Positions 45,952 through 53,654 of a stretch of DNA of 64,000 bases are shown here, one piece after another. The notes under the pieces are model-generated. The model had not been told where the DNA came from. It made no database searches and saw only the letters and a list, made by a program, of their open reading frames with translations. Each line of letters opens with the position of its first letter. The first letter of the stretch is position 1. This stretch comes from RPQJ01 sp963762315 (GTDB lineage: Bacteria > Pseudomonadota > Gammaproteobacteria > Steroidobacterales > Steroidobacteraceae), in contig CAVXKO010000003.1 in the NCBI GenBank assembly GCA_963762315.1, forward strand, positions 124,001 to 188,000, in the 5' to 3' direction. Position numbers and translations under genes: made by a program.

Positions 45952-46608
45952 CTCTACCTCTCAACGTACGGAACGCGAGTGTGACGCCTGATTTTGAATT
46001 CAACGACATGCATGCCGGTCCACACACCCGATGTCGGCATAAGCCCGGCCCGTGCCCATCAAGTTTCCGCCGATGTCGGTGTAAATCTTTATCTGGAGAT
46101 GCTCGCGTAATCTGCGCTACCGCAAGACCCTGGCGCAAGGCGCAAAACTTGGCACCCGTGCCGACGCGCGGCTCTTGGCCAATTTTACGCGTACACGGGT
46201 GTCGGCTTCTGTCGAAAGCAGTCGCCACAGGCGACTCCTACCGCTTCCCGATCTAACCCCCTCCCCGTCGGACAGACACTCGCCGAACCCTCTTCTCCGA
46301 GGCGGCGCTTTACTCGCGCCGCGAGCTGCGGAGCAGCGTCCCCTCTTCCCCGCACCCGGTAGCGGACGTTGTACGGTGAAAACCTACCCCTTGCGGCCTG
46401 TCGTGCTCCAGAGAAGCGGACCTTCGAGGTCCCCGCTGGAGACCGGAGCCCAGCAATCGATCAAGCGGGCGACGTGGTCGAAGGGTGGCGTGGCGCGTGC
46501 TCGGCATGAAGCCCAAAGAGCGGCTGACGATGACGCTGTCGATGCTGATGCTGATGCTGATGCTGAGGCTGATGCTGAGGCGAGCGACCGGCTCGGGCCT
46601 GTAGGAGT
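45952..46608. repeat. Gene-poor region with dispersed repeats and a GATGCT microsatellite
   Basis: 46171-46208 repeats 45331-45367; 46355-46403 repeats the 30094/45402 motif. At 46541-46582 there are seven near-perfect GATGCT units (two with GAGGCT/GAGGCG). Open frames here are Arg/Pro/Ala-rich and not protein-like. No gene is supported. Confidence 0.5.
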
Positions 46609-46844
46609 TCAACATCCGGGGGCGCGGCGGCCGGCGGGTGGTGGATCTCTGTACCTACTGGCACCCGGCTGGGTTCCGGGGGCTCTTGTACTGGTACGCC
46701 CACCTGCCGCTCTACAGCCCGCTGGGGCATAGCGCCGTGGCAGAAGTTGCACGCCAGGCAGAAGCGCTCGACGATGCGTGGGCACCAGCCGCGGAGCAAG
46801 TCCTCTCGGCTGATTCGCGGGATCGGAGGAACGGACTACGGTAA
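46609..46844 (+). pseudogene. 3' remnant of a DUF2867-type protein
   Basis: After a stop codon the frame reads VVDLCTYWHPAGFRGLLYWY followed by AHLPLY, which is the conserved end of DUF2867 domains found on SDR-type proteins. The rest of the domain and the enzyme are missing. The tail beyond (to 46844) is unrelated. A decayed fragment. Confidence 0.5.
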
Positions 46845-46942
46845 TGACGTCCGCCGGCGACCGCGGAGAGGAATCGGCGTGGGGACGAACGCAAACTGGC
46901 GCTGCGTTCCAGACGGCTCACGGGGATCCGTGCTGTTGACGT

Positions 46943-47719
46943 CTACCGGAACCTCCACGTCAGTCCGAGCACGGCAGAGTCGAAGCGTGCGAACGTGTAT
47001 AACTCGTCGTTGTCCGCACCGCCGTCGAGGATGCGGTACCCGCCCGCGACCGTGATGTTCGGCGTGACGTCGTAACCGATCTTCAGCGCCGCGTCGATTG
47101 CGCGACCCTGCGGTGCGGCGAGGCCCTCGAAGTCGAGCAGGCCGTACCAGCCGGGCGCAAAGCGCCACTGGCCTTCGAGCGCCAGCAGGGGTACGAAGCC
47201 GGTGTTCTTTTCCACTCGCGTCAACGTACCCTGCCGCAGACGGATCTCCGCATCGCGGATATTCAGCGTGCCGCCGCCGGACCACGTCCACCGCTCACGC
47301 TCGAAAAACACGTAGCGATAGCTTGCACGGTAGGAATCGAACCGGTACGTGACGTCGAGCGGGCCTGGCGCGAACGTCGTGTCCTGGAACACGATGGGCT
47401 GCGAAGCGGTGCCGGTCTCCTCGATCTTCAGTGGTGCGATGACGAATCGCAGAAGGTGCCTTTCATTCAGCGGCCAGTCGAGGATCACGCGTCCGGCCGG
47501 AAACGGACCGTCACCCGTCAGTTCGTCAATCCTGAACCGGGTGTTCGGCGGTGCGTTTGATACCTGCGCGGTGTTGCGCAGCTGCCAGGCGGCACCGAGT
47601 TCGACCGTGAGCGCGGGGAACGGCGGCTCGCGCTCGGTCGCCGGCGCAGCCGCTGGCATCGCCGCCGCGAGCGAAACCAGCAAACGCAGCGGGGGGGTGC
47701 GGAGAATTCGATGCAGCAT
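46943..47719 (-). CDS. Outer-membrane beta-barrel protein
   Basis: A 258-residue protein with a signal peptide (LLVSLAAAMPAAAPATE) and strongly alternating beta-strands (LTVELGAAWQLRN, DVTYRFDSYRASYRYVFFE, NITVAGGYRILDGG), ending with aromatic VLGLTWRFR. It is a small barrel, about 10-12 strands, of unknown function. The start is the ATG at 47719 because the longer frame upstream has no signal. It follows the AbgT transporter gene by 109 bases on the same strand, so they may share a transcript. Confidence 0.75.
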   Translation of the reverse strand: MLHRILRTPPLRLLVSLAAAMPAAAPATEREPPFPALTVELGAAWQLRNTAQVSNAPPNTRFRIDELTGDGPFPAGRVILDWPLNERHLLRFVIAPLKIEETGTASQPIVFQDTTFAPGPLDVTYRFDSYRASYRYVFFERERWTWSGGGTLNIRDAEIRLRQGTLTRVEKNTGFVPLLALEGQWRFAPGWYGLLDFEGLAAPQGRAIDAALKIGYDVTPNITVAGGYRILDGGADNDELYTFARFDSAVLGLTWRFR

Positions 47720-47828
47720 GTCTTTCGTGATCCTTGCACGGATGATCTGCCGGTGCGCCAGGTGATGCCGCCGCCGGCCAGTGATCAACGTGTTGATTTG
47801 CGCCTTGCTCTGACCCACTTTTCAACAG

Positions 47829-49553
47829 TCAGCCGCCCGGGGCGAAGTTGAGCGGAGCCGTCGGGCCGAGCGGCAGACCCGTGAAGTACCACACGACCAG
47901 CAGCGCGGTCCACGCGACGCCGAGCGCCAGCGAGTACGGCACCATGAGCGAGATCAGCGTGCCCAGGCCGGCGGCGGGCCGGTACCGCTGCAGCACGGCG
48001 AGCACGATGAGCATGTAGGAATTGAGTGGCGTGACGATGTTCACCACGGAGTCGCCGATGCGGTAGGCCGCCGTCGTGAGTTCGGGGCTCATGCCGACGA
48101 TCATGAACATCGGCACGAAGATCGGTGCGAGCACGCCGAACTTCGACAGCATGCCGCTCATCGCGAAGTCGCCGAGCACGACGACCAGGACGAACAGCAC
48201 GATCAGCAGCGGGATCGGCAGCGCCGCGTCGAAGAGCAGCGAGCCGCCCGCGTAGGCGAGCATGCGGTCCATCTGCGAGTACGCGAAGTAGTTCACGAAC
48301 TGCGCGAGGAAGAAGAGGATCACGAGCACCGGCACGATCGAGCGGATGCCGTGGTTCAGCGCCGCGACGAAGTCCGCCTGGGTCCGGAGCGTGCCGGTCA
48401 TCCGGCCGTAGACCATGCCGGGCAGCAGGAACGACAGCAGGATCATCGGCACGATGACCTGCGACCAGCGCGGCCCCGGCGCTTCGACGAGCCGTCCTGG
48501 GGCTGCGCCCGCGACGACCGAGAGCGGTTCGCGCGCGAGCACCGCGGCCCCTTCTGCTGCCGGCATGCCCGCAGGAGCGACCTCGACCGGTTGCTGTACG
48601 AGCACCCGTCCGTTCGCGAGCGTCGGCTGCCCCGGGCCGTGCAGCGGCGAGCCCGGTGCCCAGATCAGCGCCGCGAACACGGCGAGCACTGCCGCCATCG
48701 TCGCCAGCGACCACCTGAGCGCGCGACGTTCGGCGGGCGCGAGCGTCATGTCTGCGAGTTCGCCGTCACTTCCCGCCTGCACGTCGCCCGGGCGCAACCG
48801 TACGAGGCGCGGCTCAACGACGCGGTCTGTCACCCACCAGCCGACGCCGGTCACGACGAAGGCCGAGACGAGCTTGAAATAGAAGTTGTGCAGGATCGTC
48901 ACCGAATAGGACGGGTCGATGACGTGCGCAGCCTCCTGCGCGAATCCCGTCAGGACACCGTCTCCGCCCGTCGGAAACAGGCCGCCGCCGAAGCCGCCGG
49001 CCACGCCGCAGAAGGCCGCCGCGAGCCCAGCGACGGGATGCCTTCCCGCTGCGAGGTACAGCGCCGCGGCGAGCGGCGGCAGGATCACGTAGCCCGCGTC
49101 GCTCGCGACCGAGCTGTTCGCGCCCAGGAACACGATCACGGGCGTGAGCAGGCGCGCGGGCGTCACGAACGCGAGCTGACGCATCAATGCAGAGAAGAAG
49201 CCGAACTTCTCGGCGAGCCCGATGCCGAGCATCGACACAAACACCAGCGGCAGCGCCGGCATCGTCGCGAAGTTACGCAGCATCGAGGAGAGCATGAAGT
49301 AGAGCCCCTCGGCGGTGAGGAGGCTTCGGGGCTCGATCGCCGCACCGGCCGCGACGAGCGTGACGCTCACGCCCTCGGGTCCCGTCACTGCGACCGGCTT
49401 GAGCGGCTGCACGCTCCAGCCGACCGCTGCGCCGAGCGCGGAGCCGATCACCACGAAGAAGGCGAGCCAGCAGAACAGGATCGGCGGCTCGGGCAGCTTG
49501 TTGCCGAGCCGCTCGATCCGGTCGAGCAGCGACGCGCGGGAGCGATCGGACAT
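47829..49553 (-). CDS. AbgT-family transporter
   Basis: A 574-residue integral membrane protein with about 11-13 helices. It begins near RIERLGNKLPEPPILFCWLA, which is typical of AbgT/MtrF. Conserved family segments are SSVASDAGYVILPPLAA, TGGDGVLTGFAQEAA, FFLAQFVNYFAYSQM and IGDSVVNIVTPLNSYM. An extra loop of about 60 residues lies near 285-350. The family imports p-aminobenzoyl-glutamate (folate breakdown) or exports p-aminobenzoate/sulfonamides using proton motive force. ATG at 49553 chosen (MSDRSRAS). The direction of transport is undetermined. Confidence 0.9.
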   Translation of the reverse strand: MSDRSRASLLDRIERLGNKLPEPPILFCWLAFFVVIGSALGAAVGWSVQPLKPVAVTGPEGVSVTLVAAGAAIEPRSLLTAEGLYFMLSSMLRNFATMPALPLVFVSMLGIGLAEKFGFFSALMRQLAFVTPARLLTPVIVFLGANSSVASDAGYVILPPLAAALYLAAGRHPVAGLAAAFCGVAGGFGGGLFPTGGDGVLTGFAQEAAHVIDPSYSVTILHNFYFKLVSAFVVTGVGWWVTDRVVEPRLVRLRPGDVQAGSDGELADMTLAPAERRALRWSLATMAAVLAVFAALIWAPGSPLHGPGQPTLANGRVLVQQPVEVAPAGMPAAEGAAVLAREPLSVVAGAAPGRLVEAPGPRWSQVIVPMILLSFLLPGMVYGRMTGTLRTQADFVAALNHGIRSIVPVLVILFFLAQFVNYFAYSQMDRMLAYAGGSLLFDAALPIPLLIVLFVLVVVLGDFAMSGMLSKFGVLAPIFVPMFMIVGMSPELTTAAYRIGDSVVNIVTPLNSYMLIVLAVLQRYRPAAGLGTLISLMVPYSLALGVAWTALLVVWYFTGLPLGPTAPLNFAPGG

Positions 49554-49768
49554 CGGGGTGTTATCTGGTGATCGTTGGCCCGACAATCTGGTTCGTGGCG
49601 ACGAGGGGCCCGGATTCACGGGCCGAACACGTGGCCCGCAGCCACGCCAATCGTCCGGAATCCGGTGTCACTTCGAAAAACTCGAAGTCTTCTTATGTTT
49701 ATGTCTGCTTTTTCGAACTTCAAAAGACCGGATGATCCGCACTGCCGCTCCACAGACAGGAAACGATC

Positions 49769-50180
49769 GTGTTCTACGCACTCAGCTGGTCCGTGATGTT
49801 CATCCTTCTCGCGCTCTGGTCGCTCGCAGCCTGGGCGTTCCACTCGGTCGCGGCATGGACGGTCTCGAATGCGGGCGTGCTGGCTGAAGGTTCAGGGGCG
49901 ATCGAGGGCTTGCGTGCGCCGGATTGGCTCGCGCCCTGGATTCCACCCGAAATCGCTCTCGCGTTCACTTCCGTGCTGTCCGCTTTGAATCCGGCCATTG
50001 AAACCGCTCTCAACCAGGCACCCGCCCTGGCGGGCGGGCTGTCGGTGGCGAGTCTGGGCGGTTTGGGGAGTCGGCAGCGCCGTGATCGTCATCCTGGGCC
50101 TGGTGTGCAGCCGATTGATCACCGCACTGCGCCGCCGCGCGTCGCCGCGAACACTCGAGGCCGTCCAATGGACACCCTGA
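49769..50180 (+). CDS. Small membrane protein upstream of TerC (frameshifted)
   Basis: Begins at GTG 49769 behind AGGAAA with a membrane helix (SVMFILLALWSLAAWAFHSV), then an amphipathic region (GLRAPDWLAPWIPPEIALAF). A second helix (SAVIVILGLVCSRLITALRR) is in another frame; the switch lies near 50055-50078 around AGTCTGGGCGGTTTGGGG. Joined it would be about 137 residues. Its end overlaps the ATG of the TerC gene by 13 bases. No family recognised, but the coupling suggests a role with TerC. Confidence 0.55.
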
Positions 50181-51151
50181 TCTCCTTCTTTGCGGCCGAC
50201 TTCCTGGGCACGCCCGCCTGGGTCTGGCTCACCTTCATCGGCATCGTCTTCGCGTTGCTGGCCTTCGACCTTGGCGTTCTGCACAAGGACGATCACGAGA
50301 TCGGCGTGCGCGAAAGCCTGCTGCTGTCCGCCGGCTACATCAGCGTCGCGCTGATCTTCGGCGCCTGGGTCTGGTGGTACCTGGGCGCGCAGAGCGGCAT
50401 GGACTACTACACCGGCTTCATGATCGAGAAGTCGCTGTCGATGGACAATGTCTTCGTCATCGCGCTGATCTTCAGCTTCTTCGCGATCCCGCGGCAGTAC
50501 CAGCACCGGGTGCTGTTCTGGGGCATCCTGGGCGTGATCGTGCTGCGCGCGATCATGATCGGTCTCGGTGCCACGCTGGTCAGCCAGTTCAGCTGGGTGC
50601 TTTACCTTTTCGGTGCCTTCCTGATCTTCACGGGCATCAAGATGTGGATCATCGCCGACCACATGCCCGACATCGCCAACAACCCGCTGCTGAAGTTTCT
50701 GAAGCGACACATGCGAGTGACCGACGACTTGCGCGGCAACGCCTTCTGGGTGCACGAGCCTGACCCAGCCAGCGGCAAGGTGGTGCGCTTTGCCACGCCG
50801 CTGTTCCTGGCGCTGGTGCTGATCGAGTTCGTCGATCTGATCTTCGCGGTCGACTCAGTGCCGGCCATCTTCGCCATCACCACGGACCCGTTCATCGTCT
50901 ATACGAGCAACATCTTCGCCATCCTGGGGCTGCGTGCGCTGTATTTCGCGCTGGCGGCGATGATCCACCGCTTCAAGTACTTGAAGTACGCGCTGGCTCT
51001 TGTGCTGGTGTTCATCGGTTCAAAGATTTTCCTGGTCGGCATCACCGGCAAGATTCCAGCGGTGATCTCGCTGAGCGTGACATTTGGACTGATCGCCGGT
51101 GGCGTGCTGGTGTCGCTGTGGAAGACGCGCGGGCAGCCCGCTGTCGTTTGA
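50168..51151 (+). CDS. TerC-family integral membrane protein (Alx-like)
   Basis: A 327-residue protein with about nine helices. Signature motifs of TerC: FDLGVLHKDDHEIGVRESLL, YYTGFMIEKSLSMDNVFVIA, and LIEFVDLIFAVDSVPAIFAI with the conserved acidic residues within membrane helices. Family members export Mn2+ (Alx, MeeF-like) or support tellurite resistance and metalation of exported proteins. The ATG at 50168 is within the end of the preceding membrane gene. No yybP/manganese riboswitch was recognised upstream. Confidence 0.9.
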   Translation: MDTLISFFAADFLGTPAWVWLTFIGIVFALLAFDLGVLHKDDHEIGVRESLLLSAGYISVALIFGAWVWWYLGAQSGMDYYTGFMIEKSLSMDNVFVIALIFSFFAIPRQYQHRVLFWGILGVIVLRAIMIGLGATLVSQFSWVLYLFGAFLIFTGIKMWIIADHMPDIANNPLLKFLKRHMRVTDDLRGNAFWVHEPDPASGKVVRFATPLFLALVLIEFVDLIFAVDSVPAIFAITTDPFIVYTSNIFAILGLRALYFALAAMIHRFKYLKYALALVLVFIGSKIFLVGITGKIPAVISLSVTFGLIAGGVLVSLWKTRGQPAVV

Positions 51152-51175
51152 TCCCACATGACGGCCACTTAGGCG

Positions 51176-52090
51176 CTACGGCGCGCCACCGGCGGGGCCC
51201 GCCTCGATCTCCTCGAGCAGCGGATGCACATGGCGGCCGGCCGGGCGGATCAGGTACAGCAGCTCGCTCAGCTCCGGCACGCGACCGACGGGTTGCAGCC
51301 CGAACTGCGTGGCGACGTCGGACTCGATCACGGTCGGCACGCAGGCAATGCCGAAGCCGCGCTGTGCGAACACTTTCATCAACGCACTGTCGTCGCAGCG
51401 CGCGACGACGCGCGGCGTGAGTCCGCGCTCGGCGAGCCAGGCATTCAGCGCAATGCTGAGCGGCGATTCGGCGGACCCGGCGAGCAGCGGTGCGCCGTCG
51501 AGGCAGGCGGGGAAGTCCCCGCTCAGCGCCATGCGCACGTGCGGCGCCGCGACGAGGCTCAGGCCCGACTTCAGCAGCCGCCGCCCGCGCATCGAGCGCG
51601 CCAGGTGCGGCGGCACGGGCTGGTCCGCCAGCACCGCGTCGAGCTGGTGCGCAGCGAGCCGTCCGAGCAGCCCCGTGACAGTGCCTTCGACGCAGTCGAG
51701 CTCGATGCGGTCGCGGTGGCGCTCGAGCAGCGGCGCCAGCACGCGCGCGGTCAGCAGCTTCGGCACGCTGTCCGTGACGCCGAGGCGCAGCCCAAGGCGG
51801 CGTGGTTCGGCGCGACCGGCCATCACGCTGCGCAGTTCCGTGCCGAGGGCGAAGATCGACTCCGCGTAGTCGCGCGCCACCTCGCCGTCGGGCGTCAGCA
51901 CCAGGCGCCGGCCGGCCCGTTCAAGCAGCGTCCGGCCGAGCGATTGCTCCAGCTCGCGCACCTGCGAGCTCAAGGTCTGCGGCGCGAGGTGCAGTCGGCG
52001 TGCGGCGCCCGTCAGCGAGCCCTCACGCGCAACCTCGTGGAAGTAGTGCAGGTGCTTGAGATTGATGCGTCCCGGGGGTCGTGCGCTCAT
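51176..52090 (-). CDS. LysR-family regulator, NhaR-like
   Basis: A 304-residue regulator. The HTH (about 8-62) contains INLKHLHYFHEVAREGSLTG, LHLAPQTLSSQVRELEQSLG and LLERAGRRLVLTPDGEV; the LKHLHYF start with APQTLS is the NhaR form, where most LysR proteins have YF..VA. The effector domain (about 95-295) is intact. NhaR proteins respond to Na+ and regulate antiporters or biofilm genes in other bacteria. It diverges from the HPF/RaiA gene, 104 bases apart, and converges on TerC. Confidence 0.87.
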   Translation of the reverse strand: MSARPPGRINLKHLHYFHEVAREGSLTGAARRLHLAPQTLSSQVRELEQSLGRTLLERAGRRLVLTPDGEVARDYAESIFALGTELRSVMAGRAEPRRLGLRLGVTDSVPKLLTARVLAPLLERHRDRIELDCVEGTVTGLLGRLAAHQLDAVLADQPVPPHLARSMRGRRLLKSGLSLVAAPHVRMALSGDFPACLDGAPLLAGSAESPLSIALNAWLAERGLTPRVVARCDDSALMKVFAQRGFGIACVPTVIESDVATQFGLQPVGRVPELSELLYLIRPAGRHVHPLLEEIEAGPAGGAP

Positions 52091-52194
52091 CAGCTTTTCT
52101 CGAAGTCTGATGTGCTTATTTTCTCATTTATTCTGGTTCTTGTCGCCCGTAGGATCAGCCGGCAACCAGCCAACTAGACAGAAGAGGAACCGCC

Positions 52195-52539
52195 ATGAAA
52201 GTCGACGTCCATGCCCGCAGCTTCACGCTGACCCAGTCGCTGAGCAATGCGGTCCACCGCGAAATCGCGCGGCTGGCCCAGGCGCTCGGCGCCGGCATCA
52301 CCCGGGTGTCCGTACGCCTGTTCGACGTGAACGGCCTGCGCGGGGGCCCGGACAAGGGCTGCTTGGTGCACGCGCAGTTCACCGACGGCACCTCGATCGT
52401 CGGCAGCGACGTTGACGCCGACCTGTACCGCTCGGTACCGGCCGCGTTCGATAAGGTGCTGCGCAGCAGGCGCATGAACCGCGCGCGCCGCCACACGCTG
52501 CGACGGCACGACCCGCGAGCGCAGCTGAACCCCGCCTGA
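52195..52539 (+). CDS. HPF/RaiA-type ribosome-associated protein
   Basis: A 114-residue protein. It starts MKVDVHARSFTLTQSLSNAV, with TRVSVRLFDVNGLRGGPDKG and VDADLYRSVPAAFDKVLRS, matching short HPF/YfiA proteins: a beta-alpha-beta fold in which the central AVxREI helix lies in the ribosome decoding region. It would stabilise idle ribosomes in starvation or stress. The C-terminus ends with Arg-rich RMNRARRHTLRRHD, as in short forms lacking the dimerisation tail. The ATG is preceded by AGAGGAA. Its upstream neighbour is a divergent NhaR-like regulator. Confidence 0.82.
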   Translation: MKVDVHARSFTLTQSLSNAVHREIARLAQALGAGITRVSVRLFDVNGLRGGPDKGCLVHAQFTDGTSIVGSDVDADLYRSVPAAFDKVLRSRRMNRARRHTLRRHDPRAQLNPA

Positions 52540-52591
52540 ACGGCGCCGCCCGCGCTGGCGCACTACGGCCGATGGCAGGCAGCATCGGCTA

Positions 52592-53464
52592 ATGACCGAC
52601 TTTGAACACCGCGCGCATGATCCCGCGCCGGCGGAACCTGCGCCGGAACTGCTCGTAGGCGGCAGCGCCGCCTACGCCTGCATGTGGCGCCTGGTACGGC
52701 AGGCGCGGACCGCAGTTGAGCTCGAGACGTACATCTACGAGGCCGGTGCGGTCGGCGACCGGTTCCTGGCCGAACTAACCGGCGCAGCGCGCCGCGGGGT
52801 CCGCGTGCGAGTGCTGGTGGACGCGTACGGGTCGGACGCGCTGCCTGATGGATACTTCGCGCCGCTGATCGCCGCTGGCGCACACGGGCAGCCTGAGTTG
52901 CTGCTCTGCGGACCGGGCTGCCCGACTGCCGAGCTGCATCGGCGGCTGCTGTTCGACATCCGTGCCGCGCGCCGGATGCAGGCCTGGGCCGCATACTTCC
53001 TTCCGTCGCGGCGCATCGGCGCCGCAATCCGGGACGCCGCGCGCCGTGGCAAGGCCGACATCATGCTTGGCGAACGCAGCGACGTGCCGGTCTCGCGCTG
53101 GGCCAGCGAGCGGCTGTTTACGCGCTTCCTGCGAGCCGGACTGAGGATCCACCGTTACCGGCCGCAGATTGTCCACGCGAAGGCGATGGTGCGCGACGAC
53201 GTCGTGTACGTGGGCTCTAGCAACCTCGACGTGCGCAGCCTGCTTATCAACTACGAGCTGCTGGTGCGGATACCGTCCGCTGCACTCGCGGAGCGGCTGC
53301 GGGCCGAATTCGAGACCGACCGCCGGCATGCCGACACGCTGGACGCGGTGCGGTGGCGGCGCGGACGCCGCTGGTGGCAGTCGCTGCGATCGTATCTTGC
53401 GTACCAGCTACTGGCGCGCCTGGACCCCTACCTCGCCACACGCAGCCTGAGGTCGCTGCGCTGA
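52592..53464 (+). CDS. Phospholipase D-like / cardiolipin synthase-like protein with one HKD motif
   Basis: A 290-residue protein. The C-terminal half has a full HKD catalytic motif (IVHAKAMVRDDVVYVGSSNL, about 193-212) plus DIRAARR and AYFLPSRRIGAAI typical of cardiolipin synthases. The N-terminal half begins normally (VELETYIYEAGAVGDRFL, RVRVLVDAYGSD), but the expected first HKD module is gone: after LLLCGPGCPTAELHRRLL the second half begins. Full-length ClsB proteins are near 400 residues. It may have lost about 100 residues, or act as a homodimer like single-HKD nucleases. The ATG at 52592 follows HPF by 52 bases on the same strand. Confidence 0.75.
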   Translation: MTDFEHRAHDPAPAEPAPELLVGGSAAYACMWRLVRQARTAVELETYIYEAGAVGDRFLAELTGAARRGVRVRVLVDAYGSDALPDGYFAPLIAAGAHGQPELLLCGPGCPTAELHRRLLFDIRAARRMQAWAAYFLPSRRIGAAIRDAARRGKADIMLGERSDVPVSRWASERLFTRFLRAGLRIHRYRPQIVHAKAMVRDDVVYVGSSNLDVRSLLINYELLVRIPSAALAERLRAEFETDRRHADTLDAVRWRRGRRWWQSLRSYLAYQLLARLDPYLATRSLRSLR

Positions 53465-53576
53465 CGCTCGGCGCCTGTTCATTAGCCCGATTCCCGCGAA
53501 GCATAGCGTGGCGCACGGTCGACCGTCCGCTCGCGGCCGAACTGAGACATTCGACCCGCGATCGAATTCTCCAGAA

Positions 53577-53601
53577 AAATTTGACGTTCCGGCGGGAACG
53601 T
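53577..53601. repeat. 25-base palindromic repeat (copy 2)
   Basis: Identical, in reverse, to 21029-21053. The core ACGTTCC-GGCG-GGAACGT overlaps a second perfect palindrome GGCGGGAACGTTCCCGCC (53591-53608). It lies between the convergent PLD-like and acyl-CoA synthetase genes. Terminator, operator or relic of a mobile element are all possible. Confidence 0.5.
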
Positions 53602-53654
53602 TCCCGCCTGCGACATGAATGCATAGCCAGCAACAAACCGGCGATGATCCCGTT

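Noticed and set aside
46461..46799. Minus-strand frame with CNFCHG, resembling a heme or zinc motif, and His/Gln repeats
   Set aside because: The His/Gln run is the GATGCT microsatellite read backwards, and the motif lies opposite the DUF2867 remnant; no start or homology.
29649..46942. Integron cassette array with attC sites
   Set aside because: Single genes separated by repeats suggested cassettes, but no attC core (GTTRRRY/RYYYAAC pair) or IntI gene could be found.
50010..50168. yybP-ykoY manganese riboswitch before TerC
   Set aside because: The region is coding for the overlapping membrane protein, and the conserved loops are not visible.
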